A stretch of 13,611 nucleotides of DNA from NCBI GenBank assembly GCA_031268615.1, contig JAIRWZ010000155.1:1-13611 (forward strand), read 5' to 3'. The notes under the pieces are model-generated. The model ran no database searches and was not told where the DNA came from. It was given only the letters and a program-made list of their open reading frames with translations. Shown in pieces: positions 1-6,941 of this stretch. A program made the position numbers and the translations under genes. Source of the stretch: Actinomycetes bacterium (GTDB taxonomy: Bacteria > Actinomycetota > Coriobacteriia > WRKU01 > WQUG01). How positions within the stretch are numbered: the stretch's first letter is position 1; every line of letters starts with the position of its first letter.

Positions 1-4
1 CATA

Positions 5-12
5 AGTGAGTA
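5..12 (+). repeat. Possible truncated copy of the gene-boundary motif
   Basis: The 8 bases AGTGAGTA match the start of the motif found in full at six other places in the window. Here it follows a TAA triplet at 3-5, much as other copies follow stop codons, so a plus-strand gene could end just outside the window. Eight bases are too few to be sure and the rest does not match. Confidence 0.2.
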
Positions 13-20
13 TTGAGCCT

Positions 21-40
21 GTCCCCGGCTTGACTGGGGG
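21..40. repeat. REP-like extragenic hairpin
   Basis: CCCCGG (23-28) can pair with CTGGGG (34-39) around a 5-base loop, with one G-T wobble. The size and the G/C-rich stem resemble repetitive extragenic palindromes of the dispersed REP class. It lies in the gene-free left end, ahead of the strong terminator. I see only one copy of this version, so its repetitive nature is inferred. Confidence 0.4.
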
Positions 41-121
41 TCCATCTCCGCAACAATCTGTCAAAATGCTTAGGACTGCCTGTTCAAATCGTAGCGACAG
101 CAATGTCATTGCGGGGCAATG

Positions 122-151
122 AAAAGACCCCCGAGGATTCGGGGGTCTTTT
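122..151. terminator. Bidirectional rho-independent terminator
   Basis: A perfect 13-bp inverted repeat, AAAAGACCCCCGA against TCGGGGGTCTTTT, surrounds the 4-base loop GGAT. The A and T runs are part of the arms, so either strand yields a G/C-rich hairpin followed by U residues. It lies 37 bases past the last hydrogenase-operon stop codon and should end that minus-strand transcript. Its symmetry suggests a convergent plus-strand gene just left of the window. Confidence 0.9.
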
Positions 152-173
152 CTCTTTGCTACAGACGTGCTGG

Positions 174-189
174 TATGGACGTGCTTACT
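174..189 (-). repeat. Gene-boundary motif copy 1
   Basis: TATGGACGTGCTTACT differs from the consensus ATGGACGYACTCACT at two positions. On the minus strand it begins at the cytochrome b stop codon (189-191), so it is the first sequence after the hydrogenase operon's last gene, between that gene and the terminator. Confidence 0.55.
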
Positions 190-860
190 TAGTGTCCTTC
201 CAGTGCGTCGGGGTCCTCAATACGGGCAAAAATCATCTTTGACGGAGCAAAGTTGTAAATGTTTGCCAGATAGGCGTGTACCGCCGTGAATATGAGGATG
301 ACCCACATAATCCAATAGTGCAAAATACGCATGGGCATTAAATCAGCGCCACCACCCCAGTTAAACCACGAGGCCCACAGGCGCGTACCTGCCTGGAAAA
401 TTCCCCACTGTGACGTGGGACCCCACAGGCAAAAGCCGGTGTAGGCCGCCAGAAACGTGATGGGAATAGTTGCCAGGTAGGCGATTTTTTGCAATGACGC
501 ATATTTGGCCGAAATCGGATAATCTTTCTTGAAGAACAGATAGTATTTGATAGTCGGCCACATTTGGTGCTTGTTGGCTTCTTGGGGCAGCCAGTTCTTG
601 ATGTCAGTGTCTACCTCACGAGTGCCAGGCATATTGGTGGTCTTTACGAAGAAGGACGCCACTATGCGATAGCACAGGTTGATGATGAGTACAAACATCC
701 AGAAAAAGTGCGTGCCTCTGGCTACTCCCATAAGTCCCGCAAAGATGGGATAGTGGATATAGAGTCCGGACAGAGTCAAGAACAACATCGCCAAGAGGTT
801 AATCCAGTGAGTAATGATAAATACTACGGGATGGCCTTCGCGAACAGGTTTATGTGCCAT
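189..860 (-). CDS. hyaC: [NiFe] hydrogenase cytochrome b subunit
   Basis: This 223-residue membrane protein is the likely diheme cytochrome b that anchors the hydrogenase and passes electrons from the small subunit to menaquinone. Four hydrophobic segments are visible, at about residues 12-35, 52-70, 122-146 and 180-202. Candidate heme-ligand histidines are H18, H51, H181 and H195, in the pattern of the HyaC/HupC family; the length is also usual for the family. The ATG shares one base with the stop codon of the large subunit (TAATG), and a GGGAGGTG ribosome site lies 7 bases upstream, so translation is probably coupled. It is the last gene of the three-gene operon and is followed by a strong terminator. 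Family assignment is firm; the exact heme ligands are inferred from the family. Confidence 0.88.
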   Translation of the reverse strand: MAHKPVREGHPVVFIITHWINLLAMLFLTLSGLYIHYPIFAGLMGVARGTHFFWMFVLIINLCYRIVASFFVKTTNMPGTREVDTDIKNWLPQEANKHQMWPTIKYYLFFKKDYPISAKYASLQKIAYLATIPITFLAAYTGFCLWGPTSQWGIFQAGTRLWASWFNWGGGADLMPMRILHYWIMWVILIFTAVHAYLANIYNFAPSKMIFARIEDPDALEGH

Positions 861-2545
861 TAGAATGCACCTCCCTGACGAGCGTAGACAGTGCCGGTTT
901 TACCGGTTTTGCGCTCAACGGCATGGATAGAACATCCCACGCAGGGGTCGAAGCTACGCACGATACGCGCGGCTTCCAACGGACGCTCCGGATCCAGGAT
1001 GGGCGTGCCAACCAAGGCTTGCTCTACTGGTCCCAGACGGCCTTCCTCATCGCGCGGACCCAAGTTCCAGGTCGACGGAATGATGATGACGTAGTTGTCA
1101 ATCTTTCCACCTTTGACTCGGTCCCAATGGGTAATCGCGCCACGCGGAGCTTCCCACAGGCCAGCGCCATTGCCAGTTGGGCGCTGTGCTGGCTGGAAGA
1201 AGCTGCTGCCACCCTCTTTGACGTAGGCAATCAATTCCTGCGTCTGGGCGATGGCCAGCTCAATCAAGTACGGGTTTTCCAGATTGCGAGCTGCCACGCG
1301 TCCCAACAGGGACAGCAGCGCACCGGGATTGCCGGCAGCGCCCAAGGCGCCCAGACCGGTGTCAACCAGTTCACGCACGCGATTGTAGCGCTCGTCTGGA
1401 TTCAGGTACGAAGCCAGCATACGAGCCAGCGGCCCGACTTCGGCGACTTCGCCATTTATACGCGGTGACTTGCACCAGGAATACTTCTTTTGCACATCGT
1501 ATTCGGTGAAGTCCGGCTTGGTCTCGCTGTCCCAACGGGTCAGTTCCGGATTGGCGTTGTCCCAGGTGCTGGTGACATATTCGTGAATGTCACTATCATC
1601 TATGGCCGACGCAACCGGAGCCGCTCCTGTGGCATCCACGAAACCGCGGGCCAGATAACGGTCTGCCGGATCCAGCGAATCGCTGTCAAACACACCCCAG
1701 CTGAGGAATTTCTTGCAGCCACCACCGTAGTTCAGGGCGTCCAGATAATGTGGCGCGATGGCCAGCGTATCGGGAATCAGGGTATTGTTGACGAACTTTT
1801 GAATCTTGTACAGACGGAACAGCAGGTCATCCAGCTTCTCCTCTGTCGGCATCCACGTAGTACCACCGGGCACAGACGACATAGGGTGCGGGAACTTGCC
1901 GCCGACAACCGCCATGATACGCGCGGCTTCGGCCTGTATCTGCAAAGCTTCCAGATAGTGCGCAACCCCAATCAAATGCAGTTCAGGAGGCATCGTCTGC
2001 GAAAAAGCAGGATGTCCGAACCAGCCATTGGTAAAGATAGACAGATCGCCGCCGTCAATCAGCTTTTTGACCTGTGCCTGCACAGCGCCAAAATCAGCAA
2101 CGCTCGTACCGGCCTGCTGCGCCAAGGCGTAGGTGTCAGCTACGTTAGCTTCCAGAACTCTGGATATGTCAACATAGTCAACAGCCGCCAGAGTGTAGAA
2201 CCAAATGATGTGGCTCTGCAGGAACTGAACCAGCTCCAGAATGTTGCGAACCAGACGCGCGCCGTTGGGCAGGGTAACGCCCGTGGCATCCTCGCTGGCA
2301 TAACACGACACATGCGTGTTCGGCACCGGGCAAACGCCACAAATGCGCTGCACCATATAGGCAGCGTCAATCGGCGTGCGGCCCTTAATCATGGTTTCGA
2401 AACCACGATACAGGGTACCCGAAACCCAGGCGTCATTTACCACGCCGCCGGAGATATCCAGCTCGACGCGCAAGTGACCCTCAATACGAGTCAGGGGGTC
2501 AATAACGTAATTTCCAGACTTTTCATCACGGATAGACATGCTCAC
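860..2545 (-). CDS. hyaB: [NiFe] hydrogenase large subunit
   Basis: This 561-residue catalytic subunit should hold the NiFe(CN)2CO centre that oxidises H2. The L1 motif RICGVC gives Cys69 and Cys72, and the L2 motif DPCVGCSIH gives Cys535 and Cys538. A 20-residue tail after His541 matches the peptide that a HyaD/HybD-type endopeptidase removes after nickel insertion; no such gene is in the window. The segment APRGAITHW carries the conserved active-site arginine. The L1 region is odd: family members usually have His four residues after the second Cys, but here that position is Asn76 and a His sits two residues later. The GTG start overlaps the small-subunit stop by four bases (GTGA); an in-frame ATG two codons later (2539) is an alternative start. 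No signal peptide is present, so export should be with the small subunit. Confidence 0.95.
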   Translation of the reverse strand: MSMSIRDEKSGNYVIDPLTRIEGHLRVELDISGGVVNDAWVSGTLYRGFETMIKGRTPIDAAYMVQRICGVCPVPNTHVSCYASEDATGVTLPNGARLVRNILELVQFLQSHIIWFYTLAAVDYVDISRVLEANVADTYALAQQAGTSVADFGAVQAQVKKLIDGGDLSIFTNGWFGHPAFSQTMPPELHLIGVAHYLEALQIQAEAARIMAVVGGKFPHPMSSVPGGTTWMPTEEKLDDLLFRLYKIQKFVNNTLIPDTLAIAPHYLDALNYGGGCKKFLSWGVFDSDSLDPADRYLARGFVDATGAAPVASAIDDSDIHEYVTSTWDNANPELTRWDSETKPDFTEYDVQKKYSWCKSPRINGEVAEVGPLARMLASYLNPDERYNRVRELVDTGLGALGAAGNPGALLSLLGRVAARNLENPYLIELAIAQTQELIAYVKEGGSSFFQPAQRPTGNGAGLWEAPRGAITHWDRVKGGKIDNYVIIIPSTWNLGPRDEEGRLGPVEQALVGTPILDPERPLEAARIVRSFDPCVGCSIHAVERKTGKTGTVYARQGGAF

Positions 2546-3747
2546 TCACCCCCCTTTGCAACGCTGACGCCCTTTTTCTGACGCTTGGCGTCGTACTCTT
2601 TCATCGGCTCATTTTCCAGCTTCGCGTTCTTACCGATACGACCGGCAGCCTTCATGCCAAATCCATGCGCAACCAGTCCCACGGCCACTACGCCGCCGAC
2701 AGCCGCTGCAGCCCATGCCGGGTCAACGCCACTGGGACCACCCAGTTTGCCGCGACCCACCGGACGCACGCGACCCAAAAACGGCGTCGAGTTGTCAACC
2801 CAGTTGTATTGGGCACAACCAATGCAAGGAGCGCCAGCCTCGACGCACCAAGACGTCTGTCCATTCCATCTCGTGACCGGACAGGTCGTCTGGGTCTGCG
2901 GACCCTTGCAGCCCACGGGATAGAGGCAGTAACCTTTGGCTTCCTCCTCCGTGCCGAACTCGTACACGAACTCTCCGTTCTCAAAGTGACCACGACGTGG
3001 GCAGTTGTCGTGAATCGTTTGACCGAATAAATACTTCGGGCGTCCGAACTCGTCAAGCTTATCCAAAATCTTTCCGTTTTCCAGCGTCCCCAAAATCAGC
3101 GCATCGACCACAATGGCTACGATATGCTCAGGGTTCGCGGGGCAACCCGGCAGGTTGATAACCGGCGTACTGATGCCCTCTTTCTGCAGGAACGGCGCCA
3201 GTCCCGTCGCTTTCGATGGATTGGGATAGGAACGCACCAAACCACCGTCCACCGCACATGACCCGACCGAAATGCAGGCTGCCGCTTTCGCCGCGACTTC
3301 CTTGACCTGCTCTACCGACGGCTTGCCAGCGATACGCAGTGCATTGCCGTCCCAGCCTTCCATGATGGCGCCTTCATACAGCAGTATGAAGTTACCCTCA
3401 TGCTCTTCAGCCGTACTGATGATAGCCTCATCCGCGTCGGCCCCCATCGCCATCATCAAAGTTTCGATGTAGTTCAGCGACAGAATGTCCAACACGATTT
3501 CAGCCACCGACGGATCCGCGGATTGCGCGATTGACTCCGAACAACCCGTGCAGCCGCCACCATTCAGCCATAACGCGGGGTATAGACCGGATTCCGCCGC
3601 TTCAGCGACCTTCGTAGCTATTGTCGCCGCCCAGGTCTGAGACAGACCCAGCAGCGCTGCCACTGAACCGCAAAACTTCAGAAAATCCCGTCGCGAAACC
3701 CCACGACCGGCCAGACGCTCATAGAAAGCGCCTTGTGACTCTGCCAT
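2542..3747 (-). CDS. hyaA: [NiFe] hydrogenase small subunit, Tat-exported
   Basis: This 401-residue iron-sulfur subunit would carry electrons from the active site to cytochrome b on the outer face of the membrane. A twin-arginine signal SRRDFLK (18-24) is followed by a hydrophobic stretch. Proximal-cluster ligands are Cys66, Cys69, Cys164 and Cys202; distal ligands are His246, Cys249, Cys274 and Cys280; medial ligands are Cys289, Cys308 and Cys311. Cys301 occupies the place where 3Fe-4S enzymes have Pro, which predicts a medial 4Fe-4S cluster. The two extra proximal cysteines of oxygen-tolerant enzymes are absent. A C-terminal hydrophobic helix (about 345-365) anchors the protein. A strong GGGAGGTG ribosome site lies 5 bases before the ATG. 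It is the first gene of the operon and overlaps the large subunit by four bases. Confidence 0.95.
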   Translation of the reverse strand: MAESQGAFYERLAGRGVSRRDFLKFCGSVAALLGLSQTWAATIATKVAEAAESGLYPALWLNGGGCTGCSESIAQSADPSVAEIVLDILSLNYIETLMMAMGADADEAIISTAEEHEGNFILLYEGAIMEGWDGNALRIAGKPSVEQVKEVAAKAAACISVGSCAVDGGLVRSYPNPSKATGLAPFLQKEGISTPVINLPGCPANPEHIVAIVVDALILGTLENGKILDKLDEFGRPKYLFGQTIHDNCPRRGHFENGEFVYEFGTEEEAKGYCLYPVGCKGPQTQTTCPVTRWNGQTSWCVEAGAPCIGCAQYNWVDNSTPFLGRVRPVGRGKLGGPSGVDPAWAAAAVGGVVAVGLVAHGFGMKAAGRIGKNAKLENEPMKEYDAKRQKKGVSVAKGGE

Positions 3748-3788
3748 GCAAACACCTCCCTTATTCGTCTCCTCGCGGGAGAAAAGCA

Positions 3789-3830
3789 GACGTCCTCACG
3801 TGTCTCCCCAAATTCAAAAGTGAGTACGTC
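3789..3830. repeat. Inverted motif pair in the hydrogenase leader region
   Basis: GACGTCCTCAC (3789-3799) and GTGAGTACGTC (3820-3830) are inverted copies with one mismatch, separated by 20 bases. The right arm is part of boundary-motif copy 2; the left arm is a degenerate copy. The pair sits 42-83 bases upstream of the small-subunit ATG. It could form a hairpin in the operon leader or be a paired protein-binding site; the sequence does not decide between them. Confidence 0.5.
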
Positions 3831-3833
3831 CAT
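3819..3833 (+). repeat. Gene-boundary motif copy 2
   Basis: AGTGAGTACGTCCAT is the exact reverse complement of the consensus form and of copy 3 at 5416-5430. It lies upstream of the hydrogenase operon, in the 197-base gap between that operon and the AAA gene. Copies 2 and 3 point toward each other on either side of the AAA gene and its promoter repeats. Confidence 0.65.
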
Positions 3834-3850
3834 TACCGATAGTTATTATT

Positions 3851-3880
3851 AGCATAAGTTACTCCAATAGTAAACAGCAA
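3851..3880 (-). promoter_or_regulatory. hyaA: Possible promoter of the hydrogenase operon
   Basis: Read on the minus strand, TTGCTG (3880-3875) and TATGCT (3856-3851) are separated by 18 bases and could be -35 and -10 elements. The A/T-rich stretch around 3840-3870 is the best promoter candidate between the AAA gene and the hydrogenase. Neither hexamer is strong, and I see no convincing FNR-type dyad, so this is weak. Confidence 0.28.
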
Positions 3881-3944
3881 CGGCAGGTGATATCGGCAGA
3901 TGGTACCGATTACTAAAGCGCGAAAGGGCTTTGTGGGAGAAATC

Positions 3945-5243
3945 TCAGACAGTGAGCGAAGTAATGGGGAAAACATAAACGCCTTCAGGAGTACAACGAC
4001 GAAATGGTGTATTACCCACCAGCACGGCCAAGAACGCAGGATCAGGATTGCGCGCCATCGGATTAGCAGCAATTTTTCGCTTTAATCGTAAGAGATTTCT
4101 GACCCCTTGTTCCACTTTATTTTCGCCCAATTTGATTTCAATGCCTGCCCAACGTCCATCGCGCAATTCGATAATGACATCGACTTCCAATCCGTCAGAA
4201 TCACGGTAGTAGCGAATGGGATTAGTCAGAGCTGCATCCATGTCGGAAGCGTAAATACGCAAATCGCGCAAACACAGCTCTTCAAACAAACGACCGAACA
4301 GCTGCGCATCGGTCAAAAGCCATTGTTTGTTGACACCCAGCAGTGCCGCAGACAGGGAGGGATCGACAAAACTACGGATAGGCTTAGTTCGCACCCGCGA
4401 TTTTGAACGCACCGGAGCATCCCAACCATTCAAGTCTTCGATGATGAAGCGGTCATGAAACAGGTTGATGAGCCTTTCCACTGCTTCACGTGAAAGTATC
4501 TTCTGTAATTTTAATTCTTGAGCATTGTCCACAGAAATATCATTCAGCAACGTCTGGTACGTTACCGCCTGCCCGATATTTCGAGCAAGCGACGTCAGCA
4601 CCCGCTGCAAGCGGGATTCCCCAATCCTTTCTTTCGCTGCTACAAAAGAAATCAGCGCCTCCAGATACTGCGAAGGCACTCCGGCGGCTATCTTCTCATC
4701 CAGAGAGAGAGAACCCGGCCATCCTCCTCTGCAAATCCATTTAGCAATATCAGCCAAACTGGTATCTACAGCCGCACTGTCAAATTCTCCATTGAAGAGA
4801 CCAGACAATGATACCTGCCCATCGGAATACCCTGACTCATACAGACTCATGGGGCGCAAATGCAATCGTGCAATACGTCCAGAGCCGCTATGAGTAATTT
4901 CGTTTTTGCGCGGAGTCGATGATCCCGTCAGAATATACAACCCACGTTTTCCTGCTGCCTCATCAATCGCCAGACGTGTCTGATCCCACAATGCCGGAAC
5001 TTCCTGCCATTCGTCAATGATATGGGGAGGCTTCCCTTCGAAAGCAAGCCTTGTGTCGGCTTCAACCAGTCTTCTGATGCGCACGTCAGAAAGATTAACC
5101 TTACTCATACCATGGGCCTCTGCCATCCAAGTTTTGCCACACCACATGCTTCCGATGATTTCCACGGCTCCAAAAGCTGTCAGCAAACGGTCCAGCCTCG
5201 CGTCTAAAATGCGATGCTTATATCCGGTATTCCGAAGAGTCAT
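3945..5243 (-). CDS. AAA ATPase with DUF4143-type C-terminal domain
   Basis: This 432-residue protein belongs to the COG1373-type ATPases (an AAA domain plus DUF4143), whose cellular role is poorly known. The Walker A motif is G31-SMWC-GKT38, with Trp-Cys before the GK. Walker B is PHIIDEWQE with Asp77-Glu78, and LTGSSTP resembles sensor 1. Near the C-terminus, E353-x-D355 and E369-x-K371 form the E/D...ExK pattern of PD-(D/E)xK nuclease-like folds; whether it cuts DNA is unknown. The start is set by GGAGG six bases before the ATG at 5243; an upstream in-frame ATG at 5261 lacks such a site. The gene stands alone with its own promoter and repeats, and looks less G/C-rich than its neighbours, consistent with acquisition by transfer. 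I see no partner gene that would make it a toxin-antitoxin or defence pair. Confidence 0.85.
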   Translation of the reverse strand: MTLRNTGYKHRILDARLDRLLTAFGAVEIIGSMWCGKTWMAEAHGMSKVNLSDVRIRRLVEADTRLAFEGKPPHIIDEWQEVPALWDQTRLAIDEAAGKRGLYILTGSSTPRKNEITHSGSGRIARLHLRPMSLYESGYSDGQVSLSGLFNGEFDSAAVDTSLADIAKWICRGGWPGSLSLDEKIAAGVPSQYLEALISFVAAKERIGESRLQRVLTSLARNIGQAVTYQTLLNDISVDNAQELKLQKILSREAVERLINLFHDRFIIEDLNGWDAPVRSKSRVRTKPIRSFVDPSLSAALLGVNKQWLLTDAQLFGRLFEELCLRDLRIYASDMDAALTNPIRYYRDSDGLEVDVIIELRDGRWAGIEIKLGENKVEQGVRNLLRLKRKIAANPMARNPDPAFLAVLVGNTPFRRCTPEGVYVFPITSLTV

Positions 5244-5276
5244 TTCGTGCCTCCATTCCACCCTTTATTAACCGCT

Positions 5277-5305
5277 ATTATCGCAACATAGAGGGAATTT
5301 GTCCA
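5277..5305 (-). promoter_or_regulatory. Near-consensus sigma-70 promoter of the AAA gene
   Basis: On the minus strand TGGACA (5305-5300) and GATAAT (5282-5277) are separated by exactly 17 bases; each hexamer differs from consensus at one position. Transcription would start near 5270, giving a leader of about 27 bases before the ATG at 5243. The spacer and -35 together coincide exactly with the first 23-bp tandem repeat, so a protein binding the repeats should block or modulate this promoter. Confidence 0.75.
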
Positions 5306-5374
5306 GCAAAATAGAGGGAATTTATTAAGCAAAATAGAGGCATTCTGTTCAGCAAAATAGAGGAGATGGTCACC
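5283..5374 (-). repeat. Four 23-bp tandem repeats upstream of the AAA gene
   Basis: Units begin at 5283, 5306, 5329 and 5352. All share a 12-base core, GCAAAATAGAGG on the plus strand (CCTCTATTTTGC in the direction of the gene), with one change in the first unit. The other 11 bases diverge from unit to unit, most strongly in the fourth. A spacing of 23 bases is about two helical turns, so bound proteins would sit on one face of the DNA. The first unit overlaps the promoter. The best reading is an operator array for autoregulation; iteron-like use or an element end is possible. Confidence 0.8.
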
Positions 5375-5390
5375 GGGGTTAATGGCCATC
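5365..5390 (-). terminator. Weak hairpin downstream of the ABC permease
   Basis: GATGGTCA (5365-5372) can pair with TGGCCATC (5383-5390), with one G-T wobble, around a 10-base loop. On the minus strand it follows the permease stop codon by about 50 bases and is followed by a T-containing stretch from the tandem repeats, not a clean U run. It may be an imperfect terminator of the menA-to-permease operon. Confidence 0.25.
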
Positions 5391-5414
5391 TGGCATAGGC
5401 GAGACTGCGGCGGG

Positions 5415-5430
5415 TATGGACGTACTCACT
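5415..5430 (-). repeat. Gene-boundary motif copy 3
   Basis: TATGGACGTACTCACT matches the consensus fully. On the minus strand it begins 8 bases after the stop codon of the ABC permease, as copies 1 and 4 also follow stop codons. It is the exact inverted partner of copy 2 across the AAA gene. Confidence 0.65.
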
Positions 5431-5438
5431 CCGTTGCT

Positions 5439-6167
5439 TTATTTCCAGCGGATGAGGGCGCGCTCGGCTAGCGTCAGGGCTTCGTACAGCACGACGCCGA
5501 GCAGCGCCATGGCGATAATGCCGGCAAACATGGCGGCATAGTTCAGCATGCCCCAGGCCTCGACGATGTAGTAGCCCAGACCGGAAGCGCCCGCAATCGA
5601 CTCGGCCAGAAACAGGATGGCGATGGCCGTGCCTGCGTTAATGCGCAGCGCGGTAAAGACTTCGGGCAGGGTCGCGGGGACCACCACATGGCGGGCGACC
5701 TGCGTTTTCGTCGCGCCCAGCGAGCGGGCAACGCGCAGGTATTCGGGCGCAATGTTGCGCGCGGCATCCCGGGCGGTAATCAGGGTCTGGAAAAATATCA
5801 CCAGCCCAATGAGTATGATTTTCGGCGCGTTTCCCAGGCCAAACAGAACCAGAAGGACGGGCAAAAAGACGACTTTCGGGATGGGGTACAGCAGATACAA
5901 CAGCGGCGTGGCCAGCGCGTCTAATGAGCGAGAGCGTCCAATCATGAGACCCAACGGCAGGGCTAAGCCGGTGCCCAGCGCCATCGCCATCACGATGCGC
6001 GCAAGGGACGTACCTGCCTGCGGAATGAGCGCGGGCAGCTCGGCTACAAAGCTGGCAAGCGCTGCCGGCGGAGCAGGTAGCGCCGGGGTTCGCAAGGCGA
6101 GGGAAGCCAGCCACCAGAGCGCGAGCAGCGCCAGCGTTGCGCCCAGATATCCGGCAAGACGTCTCAT
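5439..6167 (-). CDS. ABC importer permease, SsuC/TauC class
   Basis: This 242-residue inner-membrane permease resembles the binding-protein-dependent transport family that includes sulfonate, taurine, nitrate and thiamine-precursor importers. About six hydrophobic helices are visible, the first at residues 5-25. The cytoplasmic coupling loop RVARSLGATKTQVARHVVVP has the family's EAA-loop pattern with the conserved glycine. PKVVFLPVLLVLFGLG is typical of the class. The ATG overlaps the stop of the ATPase gene by four bases (ATGA), so the two are translationally coupled. It is the last gene of the operon with menA and menG. No substrate-binding protein gene is present, so the substrate cannot be named; the binding protein may be elsewhere in the genome. 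Confidence 0.88.
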   Translation of the reverse strand: MRRLAGYLGATLALLALWWLASLALRTPALPAPPAALASFVAELPALIPQAGTSLARIVMAMALGTGLALPLGLMIGRSRSLDALATPLLYLLYPIPKVVFLPVLLVLFGLGNAPKIILIGLVIFFQTLITARDAARNIAPEYLRVARSLGATKTQVARHVVVPATLPEVFTALRINAGTAIAILFLAESIAGASGLGYYIVEAWGMLNYAAMFAGIIAMALLGVVLYEALTLAERALIRWK

Positions 6168-6922
6168 TGTTCATCCTCGTGGGGACAGGGCTTGAGCAGT
6201 TCCCGCAGCTGACGGGTCAGGGCGACAAATCCGTCGCTGTCGCGCTGTCCCATGTAGGGGTTATCCAGCAGCGTGGAGGGGTGGGTGGGGCGAGAGCAAG
6301 GCGTCATGACCAGCACGCGCTGGCCGAGGAAGGCCGCCTCGTCTACGTCATGGGTCACCAGCACCTGCGTGTAGCCTTGTTCGCGCCAGAGCTGCAAAAG
6401 GAGCTGTTGCAAATCTTCGCGCGCCAAGGCGTCTAGCGCCGACAGCGCTTCGTCAGCCAGCAACAGGTCGCAGTCTGCCGCCAGTGCGCGCGCCAGCGCA
6501 ACCCGTTGTATCTGCCCGCCGGACAACTCACGTGGCCAAGCCTGCACAAAGTCGGCCAGACCCAGACGGGTCAGCGCGGTCTGTGCGCGTTGAAACGCGG
6601 TAATGCGGGGGGTGCCCGCGATAATCAAGCCCAGAGCCGCGTTTTCCAGCGCAGTTTTCCAAGGCAACAAACCGTGGTTCTGCAAGATGAACGCAGTCTG
6701 GCGACGCGGCGCGAGGAGCGGAGCGCCGTCGATGGTCAGAGTTCCTGCCGTTGGCTGGATGAGACCTGCGGCCAATTGCAACAGGGTCGATTTACCGCAG
6801 CCTGACGGACCGATGATAGCGAGGGAAGCGCCGTCCGCAAGGTTCAGCGTCAGGTCGGTCAACGCCGGATTGTCAGCGCCGGGGTAGGTGTAGGACAGGT
6901 GATTGAAAGCGAGCGTCGGCAT
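6164..6922 (-). CDS. ABC importer ATPase, SsuB/TauB class
   Basis: This 252-residue nucleotide-binding subunit would power the adjacent permease. Walker A is GPSGCGKS (38-45), the Q-loop glutamine is Q81 in LQNHGLLPW, the signature is LSGGQ (133-137), Walker B ends in D157-E158, the D-loop is SALD and the switch histidine is H189 in VTHD. The NHGLLPW stretch is typical of nitrate/sulfonate-type ATPases. I place the start at the ATG at 6922, because homology begins there; the frame stays open upstream only by reading the REP and low-complexity DNA inside menG. This start is 19 bases after the menG stop codon and has no strong ribosome site, so reinitiation after menG is likely. It overlaps the permease by four bases. 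Confidence 0.9.
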   Translation of the reverse strand: MPTLAFNHLSYTYPGADNPALTDLTLNLADGASLAIIGPSGCGKSTLLQLAAGLIQPTAGTLTIDGAPLLAPRRQTAFILQNHGLLPWKTALENAALGLIIAGTPRITAFQRAQTALTRLGLADFVQAWPRELSGGQIQRVALARALAADCDLLLADEALSALDALAREDLQQLLLQLWREQGYTQVLVTHDVDEAAFLGQRVLVMTPCSRPTHPSTLLDNPYMGQRDSDGFVALTRQLRELLKPCPHEDEQ

Positions 6923-6941
6923 AGGTGAGGGCTGTTCCGGG

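Noticed and set aside
84..110. TTCAAATC stretch resembling a tRNA T-loop
   Set aside because: The flanking bases do not form a 5-bp T-stem or an acceptor stem, and no anticodon or D arm is seen upstream.
2537..2551. Additional boundary-motif copy at the large-subunit start (CTCACTCACC)
   Set aside because: Only the CTCACT core matches; the ATGGACGY half is absent, and the bases are explained by overlapping coding sequence.
854..2581. Long plus-strand open frames opposite the hydrogenase large subunit
   Set aside because: They are antisense shadows of a clearly conserved gene and encode no recognisable protein family.
3882..3915. ATCGG/CCGAT dyad upstream of the hydrogenase as an operator
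   Set aside because: Only five paired bases around a 9-base gap, and it falls just after the AAA gene end; too weak to claim.
3945..5243. Anti-phage defence or toxin-antitoxin system
   Set aside because: Only one ATPase gene is present, with no partner, and the function of the family is not established; context alone is not enough.
5283..5374. CRISPR array
   Set aside because: Units are 23 bases long with a 12-base conserved core and no separate spacers of usual length; there are no cas genes, and the array overlaps a promoter.
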